From: Actinosynnema sp042752395
Lineage (GTDB): Bacteria; Actinomycetota; Actinomycetes; Mycobacteriales; Pseudonocardiaceae
Length of the DNA stretch: 64,000 nucleotides
Assembly (NCBI RefSeq): GCF_042752395.1
Contig: NZ_JBHYXZ010000006.1
Location: 47,873 to 111,872 of the forward strand
Direction: 5' to 3'
The notes below the pieces were generated by a model. The model searched no databases and was not told the origin of the DNA. It saw only the letters and a list, made by a program, of their open reading frames with translations. Positions 26,659 to 35,200 of this stretch are shown here, in pieces (positions within the stretch are counted from its first letter, which is position 1; each line of letters begins with the position of its first letter). Position numbers and translations under genes: made by a program.

Positions 26659-27609
26659 GTGGAGTGGCAGGCGGCGGTGGCCGCGGCGTTCGGGCTGGGT
26701 GACGTGGTGGAGCCGTGGACGCCCGCCGCGGGCGGTCGTGCGCACCTGGTGTGGCGGCTGCGCACGACCAGGGGCACGTGGGCGGTCAAGCGGCTCAACC
26801 GGTCGCGCGAGGACTGGTGGATGCGCGACTACCTGGTGGCCGCGGAGATCCAGCTCCGGGCGCACGCCCGCGGCTTCCCGATGCCGCGCCCGGTGCACCC
26901 GCTGGACCCGGTCGCGCCGCTGCTCGCCGACGTGCGCGTCGGCGACCAGGTCCACAGCCACCTCGTGCACGAGTGGCACGAGGGCGTTCCCCCGACCGAG
27001 GACGTGTCCGAGTGGGTCGGCGGGATCCTGGCGGCCCTGCACGGCCTTCCCGCCGGCGGGAGGCCCGAGGGGAGGCCGCACCCCGTCGAGGAGTGGCGGG
27101 AGTGGCTGGACGAGGCGCCCGGCGACTTCACCGACGCCGTCCGCGCCTACCTGCCGGACATCGCCCGGGCGAGGGAACTCGCCGCCGACACGGGAGGTCT
27201 CACGGCCGTCGGCACGCACCGGGACGTGAAGCCGGACAACGTCCTCCGGACCGCCACCGGCCCGTTGCTGCTGGACTGGGACGGCGCGGGCCCGGACTAC
27301 GCGGAGTGGGAACTCACCCGCGCGGCCCTGCACTTCAGCCGGTTGGGCGAGGACCGGGCGGCGTTCGACCGGGTGATCGAGTCCTATGAGCGCGCGGGCG
27401 GCCACCGACCACCGGCGTCGCCGACGTCGTTCGCCGGCCTGCTGCGCACCTACCTGGGCGGCGCGGCGTGGATGGTGTGGCGGGCCCTGGGCCACCGCCC
27501 GGTCACCCCACCCGAACGCTCCGCCGCGCACGCGCACGCGCTCGAACTGCTGGCCGACCTGCGCACGTCCCTGGCCCGCCTGGACGACTGGACCGACCGC
27601 CTGCGCTGA
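26659..27609 (+). CDS. Aminoglycoside-phosphotransferase-fold kinase
   Basis: 316 residues from the GTG at 26659. Kinase-like motifs: AVKRL (ATP Lys), the catalytic loop THRDVKPDNVL (Asp and Asn) and the metal-binding LLLDWDGAG. The overall pattern is APH/choline-kinase-like, so it probably phosphorylates a small molecule; resistance cannot be claimed. TAGCGT (26645-26650) lies eight bases upstream of the start, suggesting a leaderless transcript. Confidence 0.82.
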   Translation: MEWQAAVAAAFGLGDVVEPWTPAAGGRAHLVWRLRTTRGTWAVKRLNRSREDWWMRDYLVAAEIQLRAHARGFPMPRPVHPLDPVAPLLADVRVGDQVHSHLVHEWHEGVPPTEDVSEWVGGILAALHGLPAGGRPEGRPHPVEEWREWLDEAPGDFTDAVRAYLPDIARARELAADTGGLTAVGTHRDVKPDNVLRTATGPLLLDWDGAGPDYAEWELTRAALHFSRLGEDRAAFDRVIESYERAGGHRPPASPTSFAGLLRTYLGGAAWMVWRALGHRPVTPPERSAAHAHALELLADLRTSLARLDDWTDRLR

Positions 27610-27615
27610 CCACAC

Positions 27616-27652
27616 GACGAAGGCCCAGGTCGAGGTGACCCGGGCCTTCGTC
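27616..27652. terminator. Hairpin terminator left of the element remnant
   Basis: GACGAAGGCCCAGGTC pairs with GACCCGGGCCTTCGTC (one mismatch) around a 5-nt loop. It follows the kinase gene, and its right arm is part of the 58-bp repeat at 27642. It was probably the terminator of tRNA-Gly before the element inserted. Confidence 0.8.
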
Positions 27653-27699
27653 TGTCTGAGCGGGTGACGGGAATCGAACCCGCCTCTACAGCTTGGGAA
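27642..27699. repeat. Left attachment-site copy (58-bp direct repeat)
   Basis: Identical to 28596-28653. It holds the T arm and half the anticodon arm of tRNA-Gly(CCC) but no 5' half, so it is not a working tRNA. Beyond the anticodon loop the sequence changes to element DNA. Confidence 0.85.
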
Positions 27700-28188
27700 C
27701 CCGATCTTGCAGCCCAGGTGGATGTGTTGACCTGCGGCGGAGGCCGGTCCTGTATGACCGGCGTTGACCACTGTTGTCCAGGGGGCTTACAGCACGTGAA
27801 CAGCACGGTGTACTACGTCGCCGATGCCACTGCTGGGTCTGGTCGGTATGGACCAGCGGGCTGCAACTGAGACTGTCCATGCAACAGATAGCCCGAATGG
27901 CGGTTATCTCCGCCCTGGGAGGTGTGATCTAATAAACGATCATTTTTTTCAAGAGATTTTTTTGATGGTCGACTGAGGTTCGGCCGTGGTCAGTACGCTT
28001 GCCACCAACGCCGTAAGTACGGTTGAGGCTAGCCAGACCGTTTCCCAGGGGTTTACGGAACCATCCGTACCCGCAAGGACTTGAGACGCGCCAGTGCCCG
28101 CGAGCAAGATGCCCACAAGTGACCGCCTCAGTCGGATGTGCACAGCACAAGTGTGCCACGCAAAACTCGTCTTCTCCCAAAGTAGGGC

Positions 28189-28240
28189 TTCGTGTCATCC
28201 CGCCGACCTGGCTCGTCCCAACCACGCGTGTCAAGGGGGC
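28189..28240. repeat. 52-bp block shared with 63939-63990
   Basis: Both copies share TTCGTGTCATCCCGCCGACC at the left and GTGTCAAGGGGGC at the right, with a variable 14-base middle of equal length. On the complement it reads from TTGACACG to AGGTCGGCGGGATGACACGA, i.e. a TTGACA followed by a possible ATG. It lies just downstream of the rep fragment, so it may be element-derived. Confidence 0.7.
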
Positions 28241-28291
28241 ACCTGCCGCCTGCACGGGAGGGTTGGGCTGGGTCTGCCCCTGACGCGTGTC

Positions 28292-28435
<144 letters not shown>

Positions 28436-28556
28436 CGGCCTGGTCGAGCGTGAGCGCGGCGGCGGCAAGGATGACGATGAAGGAGACGCCGCTGGCGTCC
28501 TGGTCCCGGTCGGGTAACCGCACGTGGACAGCACGGTGACGTACTAGCCCGATCAT

Positions 28557-28606
28557 GACGAAGGCCCAGGTCAACCGGCTTACCGGCGCTGACCTGGGCC
28601 TTCGTC
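28557..28606 (-). terminator. tRNA-Gly terminator
   Basis: GACGAAGGCCCAGGTCA (28557-28573) pairs perfectly over 17 bp with TGACCTGGGCCTTCGTC (28590-28606). It lies directly downstream of tRNA-Gly. The loop holds a second small inverted repeat (ACCGG/CCGGC). Confidence 0.85.
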
Positions 28607-28653
28607 TGTCTGAGCGGGTGACGGGAATCGAACCCGCCTCTACAGCTTGGGAA
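28596..28653. repeat. Right attachment-site copy (58-bp direct repeat)
   Basis: Overlaps the 3' half of the intact tRNA-Gly and the right arm of its terminator; identical to 27642-27699. Confidence 0.85.
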
Positions 28654-28683
28654 GCTGTCGTTCTACCAATGAACTACACCCGC
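28613..28683 (-). tRNA. tRNA-Gly (anticodon CCC)
   Basis: 71 nt, complement strand. Acceptor GCGGGTG/CACCCGC with discriminator U; D arm GTTC-ATTGGTA-GAAC; anticodon arm ACAGC-TTCCCAA-GCTGT giving CCC; T arm GCGGG-TTCGATT-CCCGT. CCA is not encoded. It decodes GGG. Its 3' half is duplicated at 27659-27699 by element insertion. Confidence 0.95.
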
Positions 28684-28768
28684 CTGTCGCGCGGCTCCGA
28701 TCATACACACAGCCGGCCGGCGCGTGGCCAGAGGTCGGCGTGCCGGGGTGGTCGCCTACGCTGTGCCC

Positions 28769-29350
28769 GTGCTGCTGAGTGACCGCGATCTGCGCAAAGA
28801 GGTCGACGCCGGCCGGTTGGTGCTGGAGCCGTTCGACGACGTCATGGTGCAGCCGTCCAGCATCGACGTCCGCCTCGACCGCTTCTTCCGGGTGTTCAAC
28901 AACACCCGGTACACGCACATCGACCCCTCGGTGCAGCAGGACGACCTCACCTCGGTGGTCGAACCGGCCGACGACGAGCCGTTCGTGCTGCACCCCGGCG
29001 AGTTCGTGCTCGGCTCGACGTTCGAGCTGGTCACCCTGCCCGACGACCTGGCGGGGCGGCTGGAGGGCAAGTCGTCGCTCGGTCGCCTCGGCCTGCTCAC
29101 GCACTCGACGGCGGGGTTCATCGACCCCGGCTTCTCCGGCCACATCACGCTGGAGCTGTCGAACGTCGCGAACCTGCCGATCACCCTCTGGCCCGGCATG
29201 AAGATCGGCCAGCTCTGCCTGTTCCGGCTCAGCAGCGCGGCCGAGTTCCCGTACGGGTCGGCCCAGGCGGGGTCGCGCTACCAGGGCCAACGCGGTCCGA
29301 CGCCGTCCCGCGCGTACCTCAACTTCCACCGCACCGACACGAAGCGCTAG
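28769..29350 (+). CDS. dcd: dCTP deaminase (Dcd, probably bifunctional)
   Basis: 193 residues. MLLSDRDLRKEVDAG and MVQPSSIDVRLD are the family start; the active site is EGKSSLGRLGLLTHSTAGFI, then PGFSGHITLELSN with the catalytic Glu. The HSTAG form is that of the mycobacterial enzyme, which converts dCTP directly to dUMP. The GTG at 28769 lies six bases after TACGCT (28757-28762): leaderless. Overlaps the convergent CDF gene by 4 bp. Confidence 0.93.
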   Translation: MLLSDRDLRKEVDAGRLVLEPFDDVMVQPSSIDVRLDRFFRVFNNTRYTHIDPSVQQDDLTSVVEPADDEPFVLHPGEFVLGSTFELVTLPDDLAGRLEGKSSLGRLGLLTHSTAGFIDPGFSGHITLELSNVANLPITLWPGMKIGQLCLFRLSSAAEFPYGSAQAGSRYQGQRGPTPSRAYLNFHRTDTKR

Positions 29351-30330
29351 AGCTTCAGGTCCCCGTACCGGGCCAGCACCCGCGACCGCAGCTCCGGGTC
29401 GGTCCGCGGCACGGGCTCCAGGAACACCTCGTCCACCTCGGGGTGCGCGGCGCGCAGTTCGGCGTCGATCCGCACGCACGTCCGCTCCAGGTCGGCCGCG
29501 CCGAGCGCGTCGTCGAAGTCGAGCCGCGCGCACACCAGCACCCGGTCCGTGCCGACCGCCATCGTCAGCAGGTCCACCACCTGCTCGACCTCCGGCGCGT
29601 CGCGCAGGGCCTGCCACACCGCGCGCACCAGCAGCGGGTCGGCCTGCCGGCCGATCAGCAGCCCTCGGTTGGTCGACGCCAACGTGTACGCGGCGAACGC
29701 GAGCAGCACGCCGATCGCCAACGACGCCACGCCGTCCCACACCGACGACCCGGTCACGTGGTGCAGCCCGAGCCCGCCGAACGCGAGCAGCAGCCCGACC
29801 AGCGCGGCCGAGTCCTCCAGGAACACCGTCTTCACCGTCGGGTCGTCCGACACCCGCAGGAACGCGAGCACCGACCGCCCCTCGGCCCGCGACTCGCGCC
29901 GCACCTGCCGCACGGCCTGCGTCCACGACACGGACTCCAGCAGGAACGCGATGGCCAGCACGACGTACCCGACGACGGGGTTGCCCTGCTCCACCGGTTC
30001 GCCGAGGACGGTCCGGAACCCCTCGTAGAACGCGAACACCGCGCCCGACACGAAGATCGACACGGCGGCGAGCAGCGACCAGAAGTACCGGTCCTTGCCG
30101 TACCCGAACGGGTGCCTGCGGTCCGCGGGCCTGGTCGACCGGCGCAACGCCGTCAGCAGCAAACCTTCGGTGAACGTGTCGGCGACCGAGTGCGCCGCCT
30201 CCGCCATCATCGCCGCCGACCCGGTGATCACCCCGGCGATCGCCTTCATCACCGCGATGGCGAAGTTCACCGCCAGGGCGAGCAGGACGGTGAGCGTGCT
30301 CTCGCCACCCTTCGACTGCTCTGGTGCCAT
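29347..30330 (-). CDS. Cation diffusion facilitator transporter (ZnT9-like)
   Basis: 327 residues, six predicted membrane helices and a C-terminal cytoplasmic domain. Helix 2 has AEAAHSVADTFTEG (His and Asp metal-site positions), but helix 5 has FLEDSAALVG, where typical zinc transporters have HxxxD; this variant occurs in the ZnT9-like branch. Metal specificity is therefore open. The ATG at 30330 lies six bases after TAACGT on the complement, so it is probably leaderless. Confidence 0.88.
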   Translation of the reverse strand: MAPEQSKGGESTLTVLLALAVNFAIAVMKAIAGVITGSAAMMAEAAHSVADTFTEGLLLTALRRSTRPADRRHPFGYGKDRYFWSLLAAVSIFVSGAVFAFYEGFRTVLGEPVEQGNPVVGYVVLAIAFLLESVSWTQAVRQVRRESRAEGRSVLAFLRVSDDPTVKTVFLEDSAALVGLLLAFGGLGLHHVTGSSVWDGVASLAIGVLLAFAAYTLASTNRGLLIGRQADPLLVRAVWQALRDAPEVEQVVDLLTMAVGTDRVLVCARLDFDDALGAADLERTCVRIDAELRAAHPEVDEVFLEPVPRTDPELRSRVLARYGDLKL

Positions 30331-30446
30331 GCCCCGACGTTAGGCCCGTCCGGCAAGGTCCGCGCGATGTGACCGGCCTCACGAAACGATCATGATCATG
30401 CCTGCGACGACGAAGTGTCACGTTTCATTTCGTGGGGGGAACTCGG

Positions 30447-31787
30447 GTGGCGAATCCGATCGGCCGCGTCGCGGCCATGGTCGCGGCGGTGGCGACAGCC
30501 GCGTTGGCGGCCCCGTTCGCGGGCGCGCAGGAGGGCACCGTGACGGTGCAGGGCCTGGTGTGGTTCGACCGCGACGCCGACGGCGTGGTCGACGCGGGGG
30601 AGCCGCCGAAGGTCCGCGGCACGGCCGTGCGCGTCTTCAACGCCACGACCAAGGAGTTCATCGGCGAGTACGACACCGACGACAACGGCCGCTACCGCGC
30701 CGAGGTGCCGGACGTCCCGCTGGCCCTCTACAGCGGCAGCACCGCGCGCTTCGAGTCGACCACCAAGTCGACGTTCAACCCGGTCAGCGGCGGGGGCACG
30801 TTCGACTTCGGCATCCGCGGCGGCACGATCGGCGGCTTCAGCTTCGTCGACGACGACCGCGACGGCGTGAAGCAGGCGGCCGAGGCGGACGTCCCGGGCG
30901 AGGGGTCGCGCACCCTGTTCTTCCACAGCGGCGGCCTGAACGGGCCCGGCGTGGTGATCTTCGGCGAGACCCGCGGCCCGAACGGCGAGTTCCTCTACCA
31001 GGACCTGGCGTTCGGCGACTACGTGCTGAGGGCGGCGGACCGCGAGCCCGACCTCATCCTCGCCCCGCCGCTGCCCGGCGGGCACGACCTGCCGCAGGAC
31101 ACCCGCGAGAAGGCGCTGAACGTGTTCTCGTCGGAGCCGCTGCGGGTGGACGCCCGGTATGTGCGCCCGAACGCCGACTTCGTCGTCGGCACGCCCGTGG
31201 TGGAGCCCGCCAAGGACGCCTACGCGCTCGGCGACGAGGTCACGCTCACCGTGTCGGTCGCCAACCGGGGCGAGGCCGCGGACAGCCCGTCCTTCGTGAT
31301 GTTCGGCTCGACCCCGACGTTCGTCTCGGCGAGCGACAACGTCGTGGTGCGCCACCCCGGCCAGGACTTCGCCCTGCACGAGCCGATGGCGGTGGGCGAG
31401 ACGGTCGAGCTGAGCCTGACCTACCGGCTGGACAACCCGGAGTTCGAGGAGTTCCACCTGTTCGCCCGGCCGGTGTCGCTGTTCAACCGGCGTGACGTCA
31501 ACTCGCGGGACAACCACGCGATCGTGCCGTTGAAGTACCTGCCCGCGGAGACGACGACCACCACGCCGACCTCGACCACCACGTCCACCACCGGGTCGAC
31601 GTCCACGGAGCCGACGTCCACCGACACGTCCACCACCACGACCGCCGCCGCGGGACCGGTCGGTGGCGGCAGCGGGCTGGCGCAGACCGGTGCGTCGCCG
31701 GGGTCGTTCCTGGCGGCCGGCGGCCTGTTGGTGCTCGTGGGCGCGCTCGCGTTCCTGGTCGCGCGCAAGCGCCGCGTCCGGGCCTGA
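30447..31787 (+). CDS. Cell-wall-anchored surface protein with LAXTG signal
   Basis: 446 residues from the GTG at 30447 (GGGGGA upstream); an in-frame GTG at 30432 is possible. Signal peptide ends near AAPFAGAQEG. Two SdrD-B/Cna-B-like beta domains follow (GLVWFDRDADGVVDAGEPP; FSFVDDDRDGVKQAAEADV), then a beta domain with NRGEAADSPSFVM. A Thr/Ser stalk (TTTTTPTSTTTSTTGSTST) leads to LAQTG, a hydrophobic helix and KRRVRA. LAXTG is the motif of class E sortases, so it is probably linked to peptidoglycan. No sortase gene is in this window. Confidence 0.88.
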   Translation: MANPIGRVAAMVAAVATAALAAPFAGAQEGTVTVQGLVWFDRDADGVVDAGEPPKVRGTAVRVFNATTKEFIGEYDTDDNGRYRAEVPDVPLALYSGSTARFESTTKSTFNPVSGGGTFDFGIRGGTIGGFSFVDDDRDGVKQAAEADVPGEGSRTLFFHSGGLNGPGVVIFGETRGPNGEFLYQDLAFGDYVLRAADREPDLILAPPLPGGHDLPQDTREKALNVFSSEPLRVDARYVRPNADFVVGTPVVEPAKDAYALGDEVTLTVSVANRGEAADSPSFVMFGSTPTFVSASDNVVVRHPGQDFALHEPMAVGETVELSLTYRLDNPEFEEFHLFARPVSLFNRRDVNSRDNHAIVPLKYLPAETTTTTPTSTTTSTTGSTSTEPTSTDTSTTTTAAAGPVGGGSGLAQTGASPGSFLAAGGLLVLVGALAFLVARKRRVRA

Positions 31788-31914
31788 CGGTCGGCTCGCC
31801 GCCGGGCGGGGCGGTCGTGCCGCTGCTCGGCGGTGGCGCGTTGACCTGCTCGGCGGCACGCGGGCGTCGTCGCGCCTGACCCGTTCGGCCGACCGCCACC
31901 GCTAGCCTGCGGCA

Positions 31915-32298
31915 ATGGGCATTCTGGTGCACGTTCTGCTGACGGCGGTGGCGGTCTGGGTCGCCACGCTCATCCCGGGCATCGACCTGGAGGAGGGCGC
32001 GTCGACGCCCGCGAAGATCGGCACGCTGATCGGCGTCGCGCTGCTCTTCGGCCTGGTCAACGCGGTGGTCAAGCCGCTGGTGAAGTTCTTCGGCTGCCTG
32101 TTCTACCTGGTCACGCTCGGCCTGATCGGCCTGGTGGTGAACGCGCTGCTGTTCTGGCTCACCGGCTGGCTGGCGTCCGAGCTGGGCCTGCCCTTCGACG
32201 TCACGGGCTTCTGGCCGGCGTTCTGGGGCGCGATCATCGTCGCCCTCACGAGCTGGCTGCTGAACATCGCCTACGACCGCATCACCGACCGCGACTGA
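31915..32298 (+). CDS. Phage-holin-family-4-like membrane protein
   Basis: 127 residues with four membrane helices (start GILVHVLLTAVAVWVATLIPGID in two stretches; VNALLFWLTGWLAS; FWGAIIVALTSWLLNIAYD). The family is widespread in bacterial chromosomes, and no phage gene is nearby, so it is not evidence of a prophage. TAGCCT (31903-31908) then six bases then ATG: leaderless. Function unknown. Confidence 0.85.
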   Translation: MGILVHVLLTAVAVWVATLIPGIDLEEGASTPAKIGTLIGVALLFGLVNAVVKPLVKFFGCLFYLVTLGLIGLVVNALLFWLTGWLASELGLPFDVTGFWPAFWGAIIVALTSWLLNIAYDRITDRD

Positions 32299-32299
32299 C

Positions 32300-32345
32300 A
32301 CGACGAACGCCCCCGGTCCGCGCCATCGACCGGGGCGTTCGTCGT
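32300..32345. terminator. Bidirectional hairpin terminator
   Basis: ACGACGAACGCCCCCGGTC pairs with GACCGGGGCGTTCGTCGT (one bulged C) around a 9-nt loop, between the convergent holin-like and Fe-S genes. Confidence 0.88.
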
Positions 32346-32355
32346 TCACGAGCGG

Positions 32356-34629
32356 CTAGTTGGACGACGCCTTGTCCTCGTCCGGCAGCGGGGTGCCGGT
32401 GGGCGACTCGTCCGTCGGCACGTCCTGGCGCTCGCGTTCCAGGCCCCGGCGCACGGACGTCAGCAGCATCTGCGCCACGTCCACGACCTCGACGTGCGAG
32501 CCCGCCGTGCCCTCGTTCTGCCTGGCCGTCACGCCGTCGGTCAACATCACCCGGCAGAACGGGCAGCCCGTCGCGATCTTGGACGGCGCGGTGCCCAGCG
32601 CCTCGTCCACCCGGTCCAGGTTGATCCGCTTGCCGATCCGCTCCTCCATCCACATGCGCGCGCCGCCGGCGCCGCAGCACATGGAGCGCTCCTCGTGGCG
32701 CGGCATCTCGCGCAGCGTCGCGCCCGACGCGCCGACCAGCTCGCGCGGCGCCTCGTAGACCTTGTTGTGCCGGCCCAGGTAGCACGGGTCGTGGTAGGTG
32801 ACGTCCTCCGCGACCTCGGCCACCGGCACCAGCCGCCGCTCGCGCACCAGCCGGTTGAGCAGCTGCGTGTGGTGCACGACCTCGAACTGGCCGCCGACCT
32901 GCGGGTACTCGTTGGCCAGGGTGTTGAAGCAGTGCGCGCACGTCACGACGATCTTGCGCTGACCGGGCTCGCGGCCGTCGAACACGGTGTTGAGCACCTC
33001 GACGTTCTGCTGCGCGAGCATCTGGAACAGGAACTCGTTGCCCGCGCGCCGCGCCGGGTCGCCGGTGCAGCTCTCCTCCGGGCCGAGCACGGTGTACTTG
33101 ACGCCCGCGGTGTGCAGCAGCTCGGCCACCGCCCGCGTGGTCTTCTTCGCCCGGTCCTCGAACGCGCCCGCGCAGCCGACCCAGAACAGGTACTCGGCGT
33201 CGCCCAGCTCGCCGTCGAACACCGGCACCTCGAAGTCCAGGCCCTCGGTCCAGCTCAGGCGGTCCTTGGCGTTCTGGCCCCAGGGGTTGCCCTTGTTCTC
33301 CAGGTTCTTGAACATGCCGCCCAGCTCGGACGGGAAGTTCGACTCGATCAGCACCTGGTAGCGGCGCATGTCGACGATGTGGTCGACGTGCTCGATGTCC
33401 ACCGGGCACTGCTCGACGCACGCGCCGCAGGTGGTGCAGGACCACAGCACCTCGGGGTCGATCACGCCCAGCTCGTCCGCGCCGCCGACCAGCGGGCGCT
33501 CGGACTCGGCCAGCGCCAGCACGTCGATGGACTCCAGCCGCTTCTTGTAGTCCTCGTACTTGTCCTCGGTCAGGCCGACCTCGTCGCCCGCCATGTCGCG
33601 CGAGCCGCCCGCCAGCAGGTACGGGGCCTTGGCGAACGCGTGGTCGCGGAGCTGGGTGATGACGAGCTTCGGCGACAGCGGCTTGCCGGTGTTCCACGCC
33701 GGGCACTGGGACTGGCAGCGGCCGCACTCGGTGCAGGTGCTGAAGTCCAGCCACCCCTTCCAGGTGAAGTCCTCGACCTTGCCGACGCCGAACACGTCCT
33801 TGTCCGGGTCGGCCTCCTCCAGGTCGAGGACCTTGCCGCCGCTCATCATCGGCTTCAACGCGCCGAGCGCGACGCCGCCGTCGTCCTCGCGCTTGAAGTA
33901 GATGTTGAAGAACGCGCTGAACCGGTGCCAGGCGACGCCCATGGTGAGGTTCTTCGACACCACGATCAGCCACACCATGCCGGACAGCAGCTTGGTGATC
34001 GCCATGATCGAGACCCAGTCGGGGCTCGCGGGCAGGATGTCGGACAGCGGCGCGGTGACGAACGACGACCACAGCGGCGGGTCCTCCAGGCCGGACGCCT
34101 GCTTGAACGCCTTCACGCCGAGGATGCCGAGGCCCTCGATGATCACGACCGCCTCGACGAAGTACGCGGCCTTGAAGTCGGAGCCCGCGAACCGCGACAC
34201 GCGGTCGGCGCGCCGCGGGTGGTTGAGCTGGCGGATGACGGCCAGGGCCACGCCGCCGGCCACGGTGCCGATGCCGAGCAGCTCGACCAGCAGCGACCAC
34301 AGCGACCAGGTGCCGATCACCGGCCAGTGGAAGCCGGGGTCGAACACCTCGCCGTAGGCCTCGAACAGCACCGCGGAGCCGATGAGGAAGCCCCACATCA
34401 CCATCCAGTGCCAGGGCGCGACCTTGCGGAACTTGGCCATGCGGGTGTGCGCGACGAACTCCACGACCAGCGTGCGCAGGCGGGGCCAGAACGGTCCCGT
34501 GCGCGTCGGGTCCGGCTGGCCGAGCCGGATGATCCTGATCATCCGCAGGACACCCGCGACGAACAGACCCCAGGCGAACACGCTGACGGCGACGCCGATG
34601 GCGCCGAGGGTGAGCTGGAGGGCTCCCAT
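32356..34629 (-). CDS. Membrane-bound heterodisulfide-reductase-like Fe-S oxidoreductase
   Basis: 757 residues. Five or so membrane helices fill residues 1-250 (start LTLGAIGVAVSVFAWGLFVAG in two stretches). Two [4Fe-4S] motifs follow: CTECGRCQSQCPAWN and CTTCGACVEQCPVDIEH. Two CCG domains (AHCFNTLANEYP; DPCYLGRHNKVY, then CCGAGGARMWME) complete the HdrD/GlpC-like part. It resembles mycobacterial Rv0338c, thought to take electrons from acyl-CoA dehydrogenation via ETF to the quinone pool. The operator at 34682 supports that link. Alternative electron donors cannot be excluded. Confidence 0.9.
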   Translation of the reverse strand: MGALQLTLGAIGVAVSVFAWGLFVAGVLRMIRIIRLGQPDPTRTGPFWPRLRTLVVEFVAHTRMAKFRKVAPWHWMVMWGFLIGSAVLFEAYGEVFDPGFHWPVIGTWSLWSLLVELLGIGTVAGGVALAVIRQLNHPRRADRVSRFAGSDFKAAYFVEAVVIIEGLGILGVKAFKQASGLEDPPLWSSFVTAPLSDILPASPDWVSIMAITKLLSGMVWLIVVSKNLTMGVAWHRFSAFFNIYFKREDDGGVALGALKPMMSGGKVLDLEEADPDKDVFGVGKVEDFTWKGWLDFSTCTECGRCQSQCPAWNTGKPLSPKLVITQLRDHAFAKAPYLLAGGSRDMAGDEVGLTEDKYEDYKKRLESIDVLALAESERPLVGGADELGVIDPEVLWSCTTCGACVEQCPVDIEHVDHIVDMRRYQVLIESNFPSELGGMFKNLENKGNPWGQNAKDRLSWTEGLDFEVPVFDGELGDAEYLFWVGCAGAFEDRAKKTTRAVAELLHTAGVKYTVLGPEESCTGDPARRAGNEFLFQMLAQQNVEVLNTVFDGREPGQRKIVVTCAHCFNTLANEYPQVGGQFEVVHHTQLLNRLVRERRLVPVAEVAEDVTYHDPCYLGRHNKVYEAPRELVGASGATLREMPRHEERSMCCGAGGARMWMEERIGKRINLDRVDEALGTAPSKIATGCPFCRVMLTDGVTARQNEGTAGSHVEVVDVAQMLLTSVRRGLERERQDVPTDESPTGTPLPDEDKASSN

Positions 34630-34681
34630 TGTGGTGGCGGCCTTTCTCGTCCGTTCTCCTGGCTGGGCAGCCTACGCCCGA

Positions 34682-34695
34682 TTACTGGCCGGTAA
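34682..34695. promoter_or_regulatory. TetR-type operator (site D)
   Basis: TTACTGGCCGGTAA, palindromic in six of seven pairs, 53 bases upstream of the Fe-S oxidoreductase start and 74 before the SMR gene. It matches the boxes at 1951, 20211 and 20235. Confidence 0.72.
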
Positions 34696-34769
34696 CCACT
34701 TGGACGTGGTCGATCGCATAGGGCCCGTAGACTAGTGGAACACCCGTTCAACTTGTCGGAGGTCGGACC

Positions 34770-35102
34770 GTGCTCGTGTACCTCGCGCTGGCCGTGGCGA
34801 TCGTGGGCGAGGTCACCGCGACCGTGTTCCTCAAGCTCTCCGAGGGGTTCAGCAGGCCGATCCCGTCCGCGGTGGTCGTCGTGGGGTACGTGGTCGCGTT
34901 CGGCGCGCTGGCGAAGGTGCTCCAGCTCGGCATGCCGATCGGCGTGGCCTACGCGATCTGGTGCGCCTTCGGGATCGCGGCGGTCGCGGGCATCGGGGTG
35001 GTCCTGTTCAAGGAGCCGCTGAACGCCACGATGGTGGTCGGGCTGCTGCTCGTGATCGCGGGCGTGGTGGCCATCGAGGTCGGCAGCGGTGCCGCCGCCT
35101 GA
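34770..35102 (+). CDS. SMR-family small multidrug/quaternary-ammonium transporter
   Basis: 110 residues, four membrane helices. The essential Glu of helix 1 is in YLALAVAIVGEVTATVFLKL, and the family motif YAIWCAFGIAAVAGIGVVLF follows. GTG start at 34770 with GGAGG upstream. Works as a proton-coupled antiporter in this family. It is followed by the 5'-truncated TetR gene, a likely local regulator, but a scaffold gap separates them. Confidence 0.9.
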   Translation: MLVYLALAVAIVGEVTATVFLKLSEGFSRPIPSAVVVVGYVVAFGALAKVLQLGMPIGVAYAIWCAFGIAAVAGIGVVLFKEPLNATMVVGLLLVIAGVVAIEVGSGAAA

Positions 35103-35190
35103 CGGCCGCCGGGCCGCCCGCCCCCCGCACCCGCGCGCTGTCCGAGGAGTTCCTGCTCGCGGGGTCTCTCTCACACAACTCTCCCTGCCG

Positions 35191-35200
35191 NNNNNNNNNN
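35191..35200. other. Assembly gap (10 N)
   Basis: Ten unknown bases. The 30 bases to the left are unusually T/C-rich for this window, suggesting a contig end. The true gap size is unknown. Confidence 0.95.

Noticed and set aside
27659..27699. Second tRNA-Gly gene
   Set aside because: Only the 3' half is present; acceptor 5' strand, D arm and half of the anticodon arm are missing.
27664..27870. Short frame starting with MTGIEPASTAWE
   Set aside because: This peptide is the forward translation of a tRNA-Gly 3' half, a common artefact; the same phrase appears at the intact tRNA.
27940..27995. Terminator in the T-rich stretch of the element remnant
   Set aside because: The T runs do not pair with each other; no stable GC stem is present.
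31915..32298. Prophage indicated by a holin-like gene
   Set aside because: The holin-4 family is common in chromosomes, and no other phage gene is near.
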